Assembly (NCBI GenBank): GCA_016800925.1
Contig: JABCPU010000168.1
Coordinates: 62,001 to 126,000, forward strand
Reading direction: 5' to 3'
From: Suillus spraguei
Lineage: Eukaryota > Basidiomycota > Agaricomycetes > Boletales > Suillaceae
DNA length: 64,000 nt
The translations under genes and the position numbers were made by a program. The notes under the pieces are model-generated. The model was not told the DNA's origin, did not search any database, and worked only from the letters and a program-made list of their open reading frames with translations. Positions 24,847 through 37,263 of this stretch are shown here, piece by piece (the first letter of the stretch is position 1; the number at the start of each line of letters is the position of its first letter).

Positions 24847-27800
24847 TGCTGGTTGGCTGGACACTCGAGCTTGATACCTAGTACCTTGCCTCCTATTTCT
24901 TTCGAGTATGATGTTCCCTTTGTTTCGTTTCGTTCCTCATGGGATTTTTTTGCTACTCATCTGCATACCTTACATGCATGTACAGTCAAACAGTAATTCT
25001 CGGACTCGTACATAGGACTTTATAGTATGCAGCCACGATATCGATACGTATACATAATGCTGGTGCTGCTCGAGGGTCTGATTAAAGTGACGAAGGTAAT
25101 TACAAGTGACATTGCTTTTTATCGTCGAAACATTTGTCCAAAAGTACTCCTGGGTAATAGCGATGTACGGACCAATGACAGTATTCTGTGCACTTGTCCC
25201 AGGATTATTTTCGAACACGGTTGCTTGGACTCGATCAAAAGACTCGGAGCTCTGAGCTGCGAGCAAGTCACGGTTGTTCAATTGACTCATTGAGTACGCC
25301 AACTCTTCAATACATAGTCAGAGTAATAGCGGTATGCATCTGCCATCATATATGGCCGATGATCATCATCATGATCTGTAATTTGGTGTCAGTCGTATGA
25401 ATTATTTCGTAACAATAATGAAACTGATCTCAAGTGACGACGCATGTTTGACGAGGCATCTCTCATTGAGCATTTCTAGCGTGGATCTCCCATGCGAGAA
25501 GTAAAAGAAATATATTTCTTGTTATTCATACCATGAGTGGGCAATTGTTTCATCAGCATCTTGGTAACATGGGTCAGACATTTGATTAGCAAGATCATAT
25601 CAGTAGTCACCTCTACACATTTGTTTCATAGCTCAATAATATCCCGGCACTGGGTCTCTATCCCAGTAGTCATTTGCAACACGAGTACTGCGAGCGTCTT
25701 GGAGTCCGACGGGAGAAAGGTATAGGTGTGGTTTGGTACAACTATTTTCCTATGCAAGATCTGCAGGGCTTGGAGCGCAGGAGAAGATAGTAGGATATAG
25801 TTCGGCCATGGGGTTATGGCGGAACAATATCCTACTAATCAAACCAGCCCTGGGATCGAGGACTGGCCATCCAATTGAGTTTCAGCCATCAAGTCGAGTT
25901 TCCTATAGGATCTCTGGACCGGGAGGGGGGGACTTTCTGAGCCTGGACTTGTCGAGAAAGGAAGTAGTTAATGGGCGAGTAGAGGCAGAGCAGGCGATTA
26001 TGCAGGTACGGAGCATCACATCACCAGGGCGTAAAGAAGGTCCGACCAAGTCAGGTAACACTGAGTAACAAGCTATTCCTTATAAATGACTCGATAGGTG
26101 GTGATTGAGTTTACTCTGAGATCCGGGCTCCTAGCTGAATTCGGACCTGGTTCAGAATAGGAAGAATTGCATCATTAAAGTTAGGATGGAGCAGGGTTGC
26201 GGGGCGATAAGGCTGTGAGTTTCGGTGTCAGTAGCGGATAACAAAAACGAAGGGAGAACTTAGCTTTGCTCAGAGGGAAATTCGGTTCTCAATTATTTAC
26301 ATACTTTCAAGACGGAGCTCGGTCACTCTACCAAACCGGTATCTACCATTGAGAGGAGTTGCCCAAGTGCGTTATTATAACATGTATTTGATAAATACAC
26401 CACTATGTCAGGGTATGTCATGAGGAACAGAGTGGTGAGCTTGGATATGTCAACCCGATGCTGAGAGACTATCTTTGTAATGGTCAATAATCACGACTTT
26501 GAGTCCTGACCGAACAGCGATTAGACTCAGAGGACCGTACTCGTGAACCCAATCCGCTATGGAAGAAAAGCCTAATCTGCAAAAGACACCGTGAGCACTG
26601 CGGAAGACGAGCTGCGAAACTTGACTGGCGAGGCAGCAAAAGATGCCCCCCCTAAGGCCTAAATTGAAAGGGCAAGGTGGGAGGGGAAGCCCGTTCTTCG
26701 ATTGAGAAAAAATTACACCTATCACGCTAAGACAGGTCAGCCAGTTATACCGTGACCGATCGGAGGAGCGCAAAGAAAGATCGAAGAGAACTCATGATAA
26801 GTAGCTTCTTAACTCCAGAGGGTTAGTAAGTAACATCAACCATGCTGAGGAACACACTAATTTTATGTAAATCCAGTTAACTAGCATACTTTACCATCAC
26901 TGACATCTCCACGGAGTCGGAGTATCATCGAGCGACAATTCTGCGCGGCAAATAATCATCACCGTAATTCGGCTTGAAGACCTTTCTCTGGTTTAGGAAG
27001 GTGAAAATACTCCTTCCATACCAAGTTCGGGAGCAGCGCCTGTCAGAAAAGTACAGGTTGAGCAGCTGTAATACAGCTGGTGGGAGGAGCCCAAAGGATT
27101 GGATGTAACTCGTCATATGTCACTGCTGGCCTGCGATAGTTCACTTGCACCTAGTAACACTTGGCTATTAAAAGAAGCCTATGGAAAGCATGTGCACAAC
27201 CTTTTCGGCCAGCAAACCAGGTCAGATTTCTCGTTGTCTCGTCTGTTTCTTGTCCGGCGGAACTCCGTGACATGTATGGTATCAGAGGCATTTTTGGAGT
27301 ACAATTCTTCCTGGAGCAGAAATAGCGACATGACATATTCTTGATTCTGATTCAGCAGATAATGGGTGTTTTATCATCCCTTCCAGCACAGCCGGGCTCA
27401 TGCTGGATGAGTTGACAACAACTCCATACGTGGCTCACATGAAGACTACATACAATTTTTTTCTTTTTTTTCTTTTTTGAAAAAAAAAATGGAGAAGCGT
27501 AGCAATTGATGCTACAGGATATATTTATAGATGAGCATTGCGATGCATGTGATACCAGACTGACCAGTTCAACAGCCCCAGAAGCCCAGCTGACACGAGT
27601 TGTCGTCATGCACCGGTGTTGACAGTGGTTCCATAAATAGGACAAGCGGCACCAGAGCTTGAAAGTCGCATGTAGCCTTAACTCTCAGCAAGGCTAGGGC
27701 ATGGCCGTTTTTCTTCTTCTTTGATTCCAATTTATGTCCTTTGCGGGGGCATGAATGTATAGGGATTTTCTGGAACGGAAGCGCATGGAGTGACCCATTA

Positions 27801-29486
27801 AGACCTTGAAAATTGCACATCAACGTACAAGACATCGGGTTCCAAAATACAGTAATACCTGAGAATTTAATTGATTCCTTAGTTAATGTCTCGGTAAAGG
27901 ACAATGTCACAGTAGCATTACCAAGATGGAAATCCTGCCGTGTTACGGTCAGGCTTGTCGTAAGGTGGCCTACGCAGGATAAATGGATGTTATGTATTAG
28001 AGTATTGCAGGACGAACTAGAAGAGAAACACAGTAGTTCATGCGTTCTGCATCTGCAAATGGCGAGCCGCAGTGCTTGTTCCTGGAGTGAGCTACGATGC
28101 TGCAACAACTACACGCTTCACTGGACCCTGCACATTAGTACAGTTCCTAAAGCTAATGAGAACATAACTTATACCTGAGTTCAGACTAACGAGGCTTGAC
28201 AGGTGTATATGCCTTCGCAAGTACGTTATTAGCGCAGGACGAGTTGGATAAAAAGAGTATAAACCAAAGAACATAAGTGTAACTCCAGACACGGCGTCAT
28301 TCCGCGGAGCGGAGTTTAAATTATCCGTGTGCTTAAGCTTCCGAGTTACTGACGTCATCATTGAATATCTAGCTTCTTTCGAAATCAAGGGTATCTGACG
28401 AGAGGTTCAAGGATTCGGACTCGTACTCAGCGCTCAACTACTGCTTGATCAAACGTAGAGGAAGACTTTTGATTGACTTACGGTCGATTCACCGCGTGCT
28501 CTTAGCATTTTTATTTTCGCACTGGTTCTTCAAGTGCGCACTCGAGTTCCATCCTCACCGGATCAGCAAGTCGCCGTTCCTCGGTGTCGCAGGCGTTTGT
28601 TACATGTTTCCAGTGTTACACCATCATGATAGGACTACAAGGTTACATCCCATGATACAGTAATCGGTTGCTGAACATTAATCCTGATCTATTCATCTCT
28701 GCCACTCTTCGTGCGCTCGATCTTATCTCCCAGTACTTGGCTCAGCCGCTCATCTTATGAAATGATTCTTGCTGTGGATTGACGCCAACTGATATCAACG
28801 TATCTCACCCTAACACACCTGTGGTTTGTCGTGCACTCTTCTCGCATTACTCTAATTTCGGATACCGTAGAGCTGCCCCATTTTGCTATCTTCTCCCTTT
28901 ATGGTGTCGGCTCGCTCTATCATCCAGGTGTAATCGATCATAAATAAATCGTGCTGATTTAGCGCCACGTTCGCGATAGCAGCTGGGCGCTTGTATTTCA
29001 CGCTTCTCGGGATGTATTTTGTAAAGATGATCGTTGCATCAAAGAGACCGTGGTGATTTCATTCCGTTCTTTCCGAATCAGAGATTCTTACCTTACGTCA
29101 TTTTACTAGTCCTTCGATAATGACGCTCGTACAAACTCTCACATGTAGTAGTGCATGTGTACTCGAAGTATATCTTAACCCGATAGCGCGCACTATTGTC
29201 GCACCTGTGAACTTTTTTTGCCTGCTAAGGAAAGGTTTTATGCGGAAGATCCCTGACACACTTCGACTACTATCATAGCACGAATTACTTCAAACTTTCG
29301 CATCCATCGGATATTGTCACTGATGTAATATTGTGCTTTTCTCACTCGATCTCTCGTTGGGTATATGCCAAGGCTATAGGTAAGTGACAAAATGGTACGA
29401 CTAAAGCTACAGTATGTGAATCCGCAATAAAAGTCATATACGCTACAAATAAATATTCAAGTACTCCTCGAATTCTGAGGTATAAT
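24847..29486. other. 4.6-kb gene-poor stretch
   Basis: No protein family, tRNA or rRNA is recognised on either strand. Frames of 60-180 codons occur (for example reverse 27569-28108 and forward 25733-26068) but have no recognisable domain, and the two strands are open in the same place at about 27.8-28.1 kb. A poly-T/poly-A junction lies at about 27461-27490. It probably consists of old decayed sequence. Confidence 0.4.
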
Positions 29487-30159
29487 CTAATCCACTCTGA
29501 CACTTTCTACGTAGTATGGGACTTGATAGATGTTCGGGTCAAAGAGCGACAGATCGTTCCACTGTGCAGAGAAAGAGGTCTGTTGAAATTGCGACGGGGT
29601 TGGTTGAACCAAATCCAAGTCGCCCACCATACCAACATGGTGGAACTCTGCCTGAGGGTGGCCTTGATACTCTAACATCGAGCTTGTTGTCGATGTGTCT
29701 GAAATTGGGCTGCTATTCCTTGTCCATGTCTCGTTGGGGATTACAAGAGGTTCTAGGAATGTCTATGAGAAGCGGTCGCCAACGACCCAAAAAGGCGTAC
29801 CATAAGACGTGTAGGACCTCTCGTCGATTCCATAGGGTAACGCCGACGAGAATACCAAGGGTGAGAGTGACTCATGCCTGGAAATCGTTGTCGCATGTTC
29901 TCTCGACAACTGCCGTAGCAGTTCTGTAGCTGTGAAGGAGGTAAGTGATCATGCAAGCGAAGCATATTTCAGAACAATGCATACCTTTCTTCAGGATATC
30001 GTGCCTGGTTTGGGGAGTTTCCCCTGTTACCGAGTGAATTACTTCCCGGAGTTCTTGGAACTTGTCCCCTTCTTTGATCCGATACTGCCTCTGCGATGTG
30101 ATTTTGTTTTGCTTCGCGGGACGCTGGTAGTGGCTTTGCGAACCGTGTTGGAACTGCAT
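29487..30159 (-). pseudogene. basic helix-loop-helix-like regulator with an in-frame stop
   Basis: Reverse-strand exon 1 starts MQFQHGSQSH and contains KQNKITSQRQYRIKEGDKF, then QELREVIHSVTGETPQTRHD and ILKK. This resembles the basic and helix regions of mushroom bHLH-type factors. A GT-AG intron (about 29935-29989) joins KK to ATELLRQLSREHATTI. The frame continues SYTSYGTPFWVVGDRFS, then hits a TAG (forward 29763-29765), beyond which the same frame stays open for about 90 codons (TFLEPLVIPNETWTRN to PYYVESVRVD, stop at 29487). Either a nonsense mutation truncates the protein, or a 38-nt GT...AG removal yields a short alternative tail. It would be a nuclear DNA-binding protein if functional. 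The family call is moderate. Confidence 0.5.
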
Positions 30160-32841
30160 ATCTGCAATAGCGCAATATCGACTCTACAAGAGGAATTAGA
30201 AGCCTGCTTTTATATGCCCTGCTATGCATGCTTCGTAAACTTTGTTTTTTGGACTGCCTTACCCATATAACGTTAATGCTCCGAAGGGTTCCTCATTTGG
30301 GTCAAGCTCTATTCATGCGGCCTATTCGATTTCACTGCCATTAACCGTAATAATCGCGCGTTTAAACCGCATGCTATGAGACGCTCGTGGAGTCAAGTCC
30401 TTGCTTGACCTCGGTTATTATGTCTCCACATGGTCAATCCACTCGGCGAGTACAAGGCTTGATCACATCGTTGAGTTAGACCGTGGTGATTTGATTGTTT
30501 GATGAGTCTGTCGACAACTACTTACGAAACGCGTTATCGTACATCGAAGAATGAAATCGGAAGGCGTCAATGCCACCGAAGGTTTAAAGTTCGTGTTCGG
30601 GTACCGTAGGACCTCCTGGAATCCGCCTGTGTATGTATAGCAATGCGTCCAGAGTAGAACACAATACCGAAACATGATGTCATAGGCGAGAAGTAACGTC
30701 TAGAACGTCGATTCCAGTATAATCGCTCCTTCACTTTGCTGCAGCAAAAAGAATTTATAGAGTCAGCGACTTGACGGAAGTTGCTGGAAATATTAGGGTA
30801 TTGACATCATCAATGAGATGATCGTCACGAAAAGGGAAGCTGTGGGTACATTGCGGTACTTATTAAGGCTGTAACGATGGTCGACTGGGTATGGTACGTG
30901 CCGGAGCACCTACTTGGATCTGACCCGGATAACTCCTATCGTCCGAGAACTATTTCAAATTCAAACCCCGACTGCTGTGCATGAGACATACAAGAACCTC
31001 GCAAATTCCCTAGTAATTCGAGCATAGGTAGGCACATGAGACTATGATAATTTTGTAGTGTGTTACCAACCCAAGCGAATGGACTTACAGCCACAGTCGA
31101 AAACAGAACAAAGCTGGAAAGCAATGCAACTTTTTTTTAACTGAAATAGACATGGGCTTTCAGTATGTAAGTATATAGGTCAGACTGCTGCTCGTGCATA
31201 ACCGTTACACCAAAAGGAGTATCAGCAACAGTATTTGCATGGGAACTCAGGTAGGCCAGCATGCATACACCCCGTCACGATTCCCCGATGTTTGGGAGTG
31301 AATTTGTAGAGGAATATGAAGAAACGTCGAGCATGGGGCCCAGCTCAGGAAGTTCTCGGAAATGTCTGGGCGCTGTTTTCGTCGTGTATTTTGAGATAAG
31401 GCTGCCGGAATCGAGAGAAGGAATCTCGATAAAACGGTCTGAACATATTTTGGACATGGTCGGAGTGGCTAGTGTGATCTTGGTCTTGTAGGGATTTATA
31501 AGTCACTGGTCTAGATTGGAGAATCATTCTGAGGGAGGTCGGCAGGAACATGTAGGATACCTACCTGCGCAAATATTGTGGTTATAAGTTGCAAAGTTAT
31601 GCATTATGCGTCATTTTTGGTGATGTCCTATAGGCTATAGTGTGACAATGAAGCCCAGCTTTGGCCCAGCTCACGAATTGCGCAGAAGGCAAAGCGTCTC
31701 ATCGAATTGAGTATCCGACGTGTAAGTGACATCAGGCCACTGTACCGTATTAGTAATCAAGTACTTTGTTTGGCTGCGCTCATTCCGGCACATCACAACA
31801 ATTATTGTATCTGGATTGCCCTACCACGGTACTTACTGTATCATTCTTACAGTATCGCCTACTTCACAGAAAACATCTAGGTATTGACACTTGATCGCTA
31901 AGTTCGTTCGAGGCCTGGGTGTTTAGAATTGTGGTGCAAATCTTTCTAGTAAGCTCGATATCTCTCTCATTATTCACGATAGCCTGTGTCGACGCTCAAG
32001 GATATTGACTCGCTGATTTCAGCGCTCGGCGCTGGATTCTATGTACTGGCCTATGTATTCCCTGGTCAACCAGTCAGTGTTACCAGACGCTGTGTACTGG
32101 CAGCGAGCCACTGGCTGTAACTTACTTTTTGGTGCGTGACCACTGCTACACCACATCATTGATACATAGCAGAATGAGGAACACCCCATATACTACCTAC
32201 CTGTTTTTTCTTTTGGAAGAGACACATGGAAAGATAAGAAAGCGTGTGGCTGCCTGTTATAGGTCTTGTAATGGTGAGTAACAGCGGTGGTCCTGGCTTT
32301 CATATCTGGTTGACATTGGTAAACAAGGTAATTGCAAATTGCCTTTCGTCCCAGTCGCGTCGGGTCTTGTCAATAATAATAAGTATTACTGAACCTGCAA
32401 AGACTTGTGTGTACTTAATCATAAATATTAATTCAGACTATTCGTAGTCTGGCAATCACTCACTGACAAAACAGACCGACGTTTCACTGGCAGGCCGAGT
32501 TGGAATACCAACCACGGTGTGGCCATGTCGAATTTGGTTCTGATGTAGGCCACATACGTTTTCAGTTCACTACCAGCTTACCACATACGACATCAAGTTA
32601 CTCTTTCTTCAGCTTCTGTCTTATCCTGTTCAGCTGAGGCACTAGTGAGTCATTCCTGCATAGTTTATTGATGACATTGACACTGATACAAGTACGATAG
32701 CAGTCACATAGATATGGCGAACCAAAATACCAACTTACCCCTGTCAACGGATCTTGACGACGATTTGAAATACTTGTGTTGTATCCACACGGCATTCCAT
32801 CAATCGCGAACCACAAACGAACTTCGCGTCCTGAAGGTTTT
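30160..32841. other. gene-poor stretch
   Basis: No recognisable gene or transposon. Short frames on both strands are uninformative. A T-rich run lies at about 31131-31139. Probably old degraded sequence. Confidence 0.4.
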
Positions 32842-33010
32842 TGTCATCCGGTGGCAGCAGAAACTACCATTTAAGCCCCTCCGATCCACGCCCTACTCAT
32901 AATGTGTGTATTTAATCGGTGCGATTTACTGTACCAATTAACCACACATACATTATGAGTAGTGGATCGAAGGGCTTTAAATGGTAGTTTCTGCTGCCAC
33001 CGGACGACAA
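32842..33010. repeat. 68-bp inverted repeat with 33-nt spacer
   Basis: Left arm 32842-32909 and right arm 32943-33010 are reverse complements with few mismatches. The shared core includes ggtggcagcagaaactacca and its complement, and cattatgagtag near the inner ends. The transcript could form a long hairpin. Beyond the arms the similarity fades gradually (left tcctgaaggttt, right aaatgtttcaag), as expected of an old fold-back duplication. Confidence 0.85.
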
Positions 33011-33758
33011 ATGTTTCAAGTGTGCAACAACATATAGGACTGGAAGGCCAAATCTGCCGGTGCCGTAGTTCATGTTACAGCAACCTAGATGACCCCCGCC
33101 TCGGATACGAAGATCATACGGTACTACACGAAGGGAGTGAAAAACTTGATCCTCGCATCGCAGAACTGAGGGATCTGGCGGCATTGAATAATCTTGGGAA
33201 ATTGTCGTTGGAGTAGGATGCTGAAACAGACTCGGAAGAAAAAGAGACTTAAAGCTTGATGTCAGATCAGGTACGTGCGCAATCATTTTTTCAAACCTCG
33301 TTCTCATCTGAACCTGCTTTTCGCATAACATGTCTGATTTTATTGTTTAATTCTATCGAAACATCATAAGATAGCTCCGAGAGTCAGATGACGGCTGACA
33401 TAAATTTCAAGTACATCGAGCAATGACGTCACTCGATTGCAATTTCTCTCGCCCTCGCCTTAGACCACTTCGACGATGAATAACTCCCTTGAAAAGAGCG
33501 TCAGTATGACAGTATCTGTATCTATGTAGCATTAAGGATAATCATTTCGTTACTTGCGTAGCGAGGTCATGTTGCGAGGGTAGATAATCTGTCAGTCACC
33601 TGATGTGAACATCATGCTGTGCATGAGAAAATTGACGCTTATATAATGATACATGATTACGCCGCTTCAATGATACAAATACACAGATACCCAAACATAG
33701 GATACAAAAACACAGATACCAACGAAGTCGCAAAACAACACAAATGACTGCAAACTCA
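33011..33758. other. no gene recognised
   Basis: A reverse frame at 32912-33331 crosses the right arm of the inverted repeat, and a forward frame at 32714-32902 crosses the left arm, so their ends share similar residues. Neither has a known domain. Nothing else is recognised. Confidence 0.4.
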
Positions 33759-34262
33759 CTAATCCTTGGAACTGCTCGCTACTTGGGCAACTTCTTGTTT
33801 CTTTTGAGCTGGCTGATCATCTTCGGCCTCGTTGAGGTAATGCTTTGATGGAATCAAGGCACTATCCCTCAAGATGTCAATTCTTTCCGCTTTCGCTTGA
33901 AAGCTGTCATATCCTGAGACATGCCAATGATGAACCTCAAAATGGACTTCAACTAAAGCTTCGTCCAACGTTCGATTGATATCGAGAGGACTGATAGGAA
34001 TTTCATCTCGAAAAACAGGGAGAGGCAAAGCACGATGAGTGTACTTGATCGTCTTCGAGTTCTGTTGGAATAGGCCAGTTCTCTGTAATATCATCCATCA
34101 AGGGAGCATTTGGAAGTCGCTGACTATGAGGTGAATCAGGAATGCGAATGTTCTATGGTTAATGTTAGCAGAGATCGTTACAAGTTTTGCTTTACTTGCC
34201 TTTGGTTCAAAGACGTTAGTCACGACGCGAAGCATTTCTCCAGTTATATCTCGGATGATCAT
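33759..34262 (-). CDS. small two-exon protein of unknown function
   Basis: Reverse-strand reading from the ATG at 34260-34262 gives MIIRDITGEMLRVVTNVF and on to FAFLIHLI. A clean 62-nt GT-AG intron (about 34066-34127) is followed by NSKTIKYTHRALPLPVFRDE, LDINRTLDEALVEVHFEVHH, WHVSGYDSFQAKAERIDI and a Gln/Ser-rich end stopping at 33759. About 150 residues. The acidic/aromatic middle looks like a folded domain, but I do not recognise the family. Upstream, an in-frame extension reaches a stop within about 50 codons, so the start could be on an earlier exon. It may be a fragment of a longer gene. Confidence 0.45.
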
Positions 34263-34984
34263 ACACCTGATTTGCCAGCTACATCTTGCATTGCAGTTGT
34301 CAAAACAACAATCTCAACATGGCAGTAGACTTGACAGTAGTATCGAGACAGATTCAACATGGTCCCACTCTACGAGGGCGTAATCTCTAGTCAAAATAGT
34401 TCGAACTGAACGTGCTGCATTAATAAGATCTAATATTGTACTTAGCACGAGAATTTCGAGCTACTTATTTCTTTATGGAGGACGATGATTTGGTAGACGA
34501 CGTAGTGACTGAAGAAGTGTAAGGACGATGAAGTACGAATAAATTGATAGCATTCACTCATGCAAAATGAATGATATGAATTAGAACGGAGCAAGGTCAT
34601 AAGTTCGCACAGCGAACCCCTAGTGAAATAGGTACCAACGACAAATCTGGCAATGCACAGCTGGTACTAGTCTTCAGTGATGCCTTGGAGGCCTCAGCGT
34701 TTATTTGTTTAAATTGTCCGTCGAGGGTTTATGTACTTAGAATACCAACTAAAGCAAACAAGGCCTTATCTATTAGTTTGTCACACCACTAAATTACGAA
34801 TGAATAATACTCATTGCCGGCAACGAGCTTCCCCGCCTGTCTTTGGACTCTTCGTGTCCCAAATCTTGTTGCCTTCAAAATGCGATTTTGTCTCCGCGAG
34901 TGACAGTGACTCGGACGTGACAAGTGACCCTTGAATGGAAGAGGAGACATTGACCTCCTAAAATTTGAAGTCTTCTCTTCTCCT
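34263..34984. other. no gene recognised
   Basis: Divergent spacer between the small reverse gene and the F-box-like gene. It should contain their promoters; no clear element is seen. Confidence 0.4.
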
Positions 34985-36659
34985 ATGACCATAACGATGG
35001 CTGTTGGATTATTGTCACTTCCTACAGAGCTCATATGCTATATTCTAATCCTCCTTAACCCCAGGGACGTTAGTCACTGTGCAATGGTTCGCTATTTTTT
35101 GTGGGCCCTATTTCCCCAGGCTAACTTTTGATCACGCTAGACCTGCAATACCTTTTTGGTCGCAGTCCGGAATTCTGTTGAAATTCAATACAAGCTTGAA
35201 ATTTATGCTCAGGGTTTGATTAGTACTGAGACTGCTACCACGAAGTCGGACAGCATTTCCAGCAAAATGCGTTCATTCAAGAAATTGGCATCTATGTGGC
35301 AATCCGACTTCCATGCAAACATTATATTTGAAACAGCGGTTGCTACTGCTATCCCACATGCTCTAGGCATTCCCCCACCAATCCAGTCTGTGAAATGTGG
35401 ACTTTGGTGGACGCACCTGGCATCGAAAAAATTCTGCGTTCAAGACTGCAGAACGAATACAAAACTCTCCCGGACATGGTCTGAAAATGATTGGCTGCCA
35501 GACTTTGATGCCTTTGACCCTCTGCAGGATCTTATAGTCATATTTTCTTCACCTCATTCGTTCACCGTGACCAATGCGGAACAAGATCACCGTATCTTTT
35601 CGGTGGAATTTCGACTGGGTTCATCTCATTGTCCGCATCCGGATGCCGTGTGCGCTTATTTGGAGTGCAAGCATTCCTTTGCTGCACCTGGCTATTACCG
35701 TGCTGTTTTTGCACGGCAGCCTATAATCCGTGGTGATCGTATATTTGTCTTTTATCGTATGGGAGACAAAAATGACTCATCGTCGTCTGGCATGTTCATA
35801 CAAGTGATCAATTGGAGGAAGGGATATGCATATAATGTGAGTTTACTCTGTTCGTGAAAATTCTACTGCTCAGCATAAGCAGCATTTTTTATGTCAACCA
35901 CATAGTCATGTTTATGTAGTTGATGGACAGAAGATTGTTGTCATTAACTCAGAAGGCGCGATATACTTGTACACGTTACATGGGCTTGACGGGCCACCTC
36001 AATGCCGGATCACATACCACCTTCCAAAGTGCCTCCATCTCCGCAACATCCATGTTCGTGGCCACCCATCATTCCACGGAACACCGGCTCACCCAGAACT
36101 CATGCCTAGCTACGTGCCCTGCCTGGAATCGCAGATCATGGTTTTAATTTTTTCTTTGGCAGGCCAGGATGCTATCCTAGTTGTAAATATGGCTATCTTC
36201 TCCGACGTGGCCCTGCATTCAGATATGCCCATCGAGATTCCTTGGTCAGACTGGGGACCTCGGTACACGTGCTACTTTCCGCACCACATAAGCCACCATA
36301 TCAGCGTGTTTGGTAGCAAAATGGCCTACGCTCTTCCCCAAGATCATATTCCCAATCCTGGTCAAAGACTGGAAGGGCTCTCAACTGAGGGTTACTTCTA
36401 CGTGCACATCTGGGACTTCAATAAGCGAGTCATTGCTCGTTCAGAATACATCAATGACCCCAAATCACCGGATCTTCTCATCTGCAAGCCAGGTCCAATG
36501 CCTGGCTCCTTTGGTGAAGACATCCTCCCGAATCATGCATACACTGCGACCATCTGTCATACACCTTTTCCGACGCGTGGCTCCAGTTTATTCTTGGAAC
36601 AGGATCGGCTTACGTTGACGTGGGTATGTGTTCTTCGTTTGAATATAGGAATGGTCTGA
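34985..36659 (+). CDS. F-box-like protein
   Basis: Predicted substrate-receptor subunit of an SCF ubiquitin ligase. Exon 1 (34985-35086) encodes MAVGLLSLPTELICYILILL then NPRDVSHCAM, a normal F-box start (LPxEL, helix, then the C..T region). A GT-AG intron (35087-35140) leads to TCNTFLVAVRNSVEIQYKLE, the typical end of the F-box in mushroom proteins. The remaining about 450 residues (a break at about 35837-35883 fits a 47-nt intron) look beta-rich and propeller-like, with no catalytic motif: GYYRAVFARQPIIRGDRIFV, VINWRKGYAYN, VVDGQKIVVINSEGAIYLYT, HIWDFNKRVIARSEYI. It ends at the TGA at 36657-36659. Mushroom genomes hold many such rapidly evolving F-box paralogues; the target is unknown. Confidence 0.72.
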
Positions 36660-37263
36660 TCAGTGGCCGAATTGCAGGCCCAGCAGAATGAGATTAGTAT
36701 CCAGGTCATTTCCTCCGTCCAGACAGAGGCTGAAACGACGTACGTGGTATATTAATGCACACAAAAGAGAAGGCTCGAAGAAGGAGAGAATTACGAACCT
36801 CCAAGGTATAGGGGGACTGAATAGTGAAGTTTGGTAATAGCTTACCTGCATATTATAAGAACGAAGCGTTTGATCCCGCGGAACCAATGCCCCTCGACGT
36901 TCCACTTCAGCACCTTTGAATATTGTGGCCTCACTTTGGTTCAGAAATGTACTCCACTTCACCTGCTTTTGGACTCCGTTACGTGAGATACGGTACATAG
37001 GCCAGGCCACCTGTTATAAAGTGCAACAATGAATTAGCACATGTTTTATATCATGTATGATGATTCAAGGTTTGATCAGCGCCGCCTGTAGGCACACAAG
37101 AGGCCCTCACGAATCTCACGAGATGAGTATATCATATTGTGCAAAAGGTGAAATAAATAACATATTTGACGATTCGAAAGTTAAACCATAGATAGGAGCA
37201 TACAATTTTAACCTTAAGAAGCTACGAGAGTGGGGTGGCTCTACAGAACGACTAGGCTTCGTC
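36660..37263 (-). other. reverse-strand coding-like segment downstream of the HSPA12-like gene
   Basis: After a normal acceptor (reverse TTATAACAG, about 37014) the reverse strand reads VAWPMYRISRNGVQKQVKW, STFLNQSEATIFKGAEVERR and GALVPRDQTLRSYNMQ. A GT-AG intron and VRNSLLLRAFSFVCINIP follow. Such K-x-W...E-V segments resemble the C-terminal part of fungal HSPA12-like proteins, so this could be a further exon of the 37264-39001 gene or its displaced remnant. Nothing recognisable lies between 37018 and 37263. Confidence 0.35.

Noticed and set aside
25700..26900. Organelle-derived insertion (mitochondrial DNA) in the gene-poor stretch.
   Set aside because: Some phrases looked structured, but no mitochondrial gene, rRNA or tRNA could be recognised.
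27569..28178. Overlapping open frames on both strands (179 and 121 codons).
   Set aside because: No domain on either strand and no clean introns; overlapping opposite frames of this size occur by chance.
36627..36830. Extension of the F-box-like protein through a 24-nt GT...AG segment.
   Set aside because: 24 nt is too short for a spliceosomal intron; the stop at 36659 is kept.
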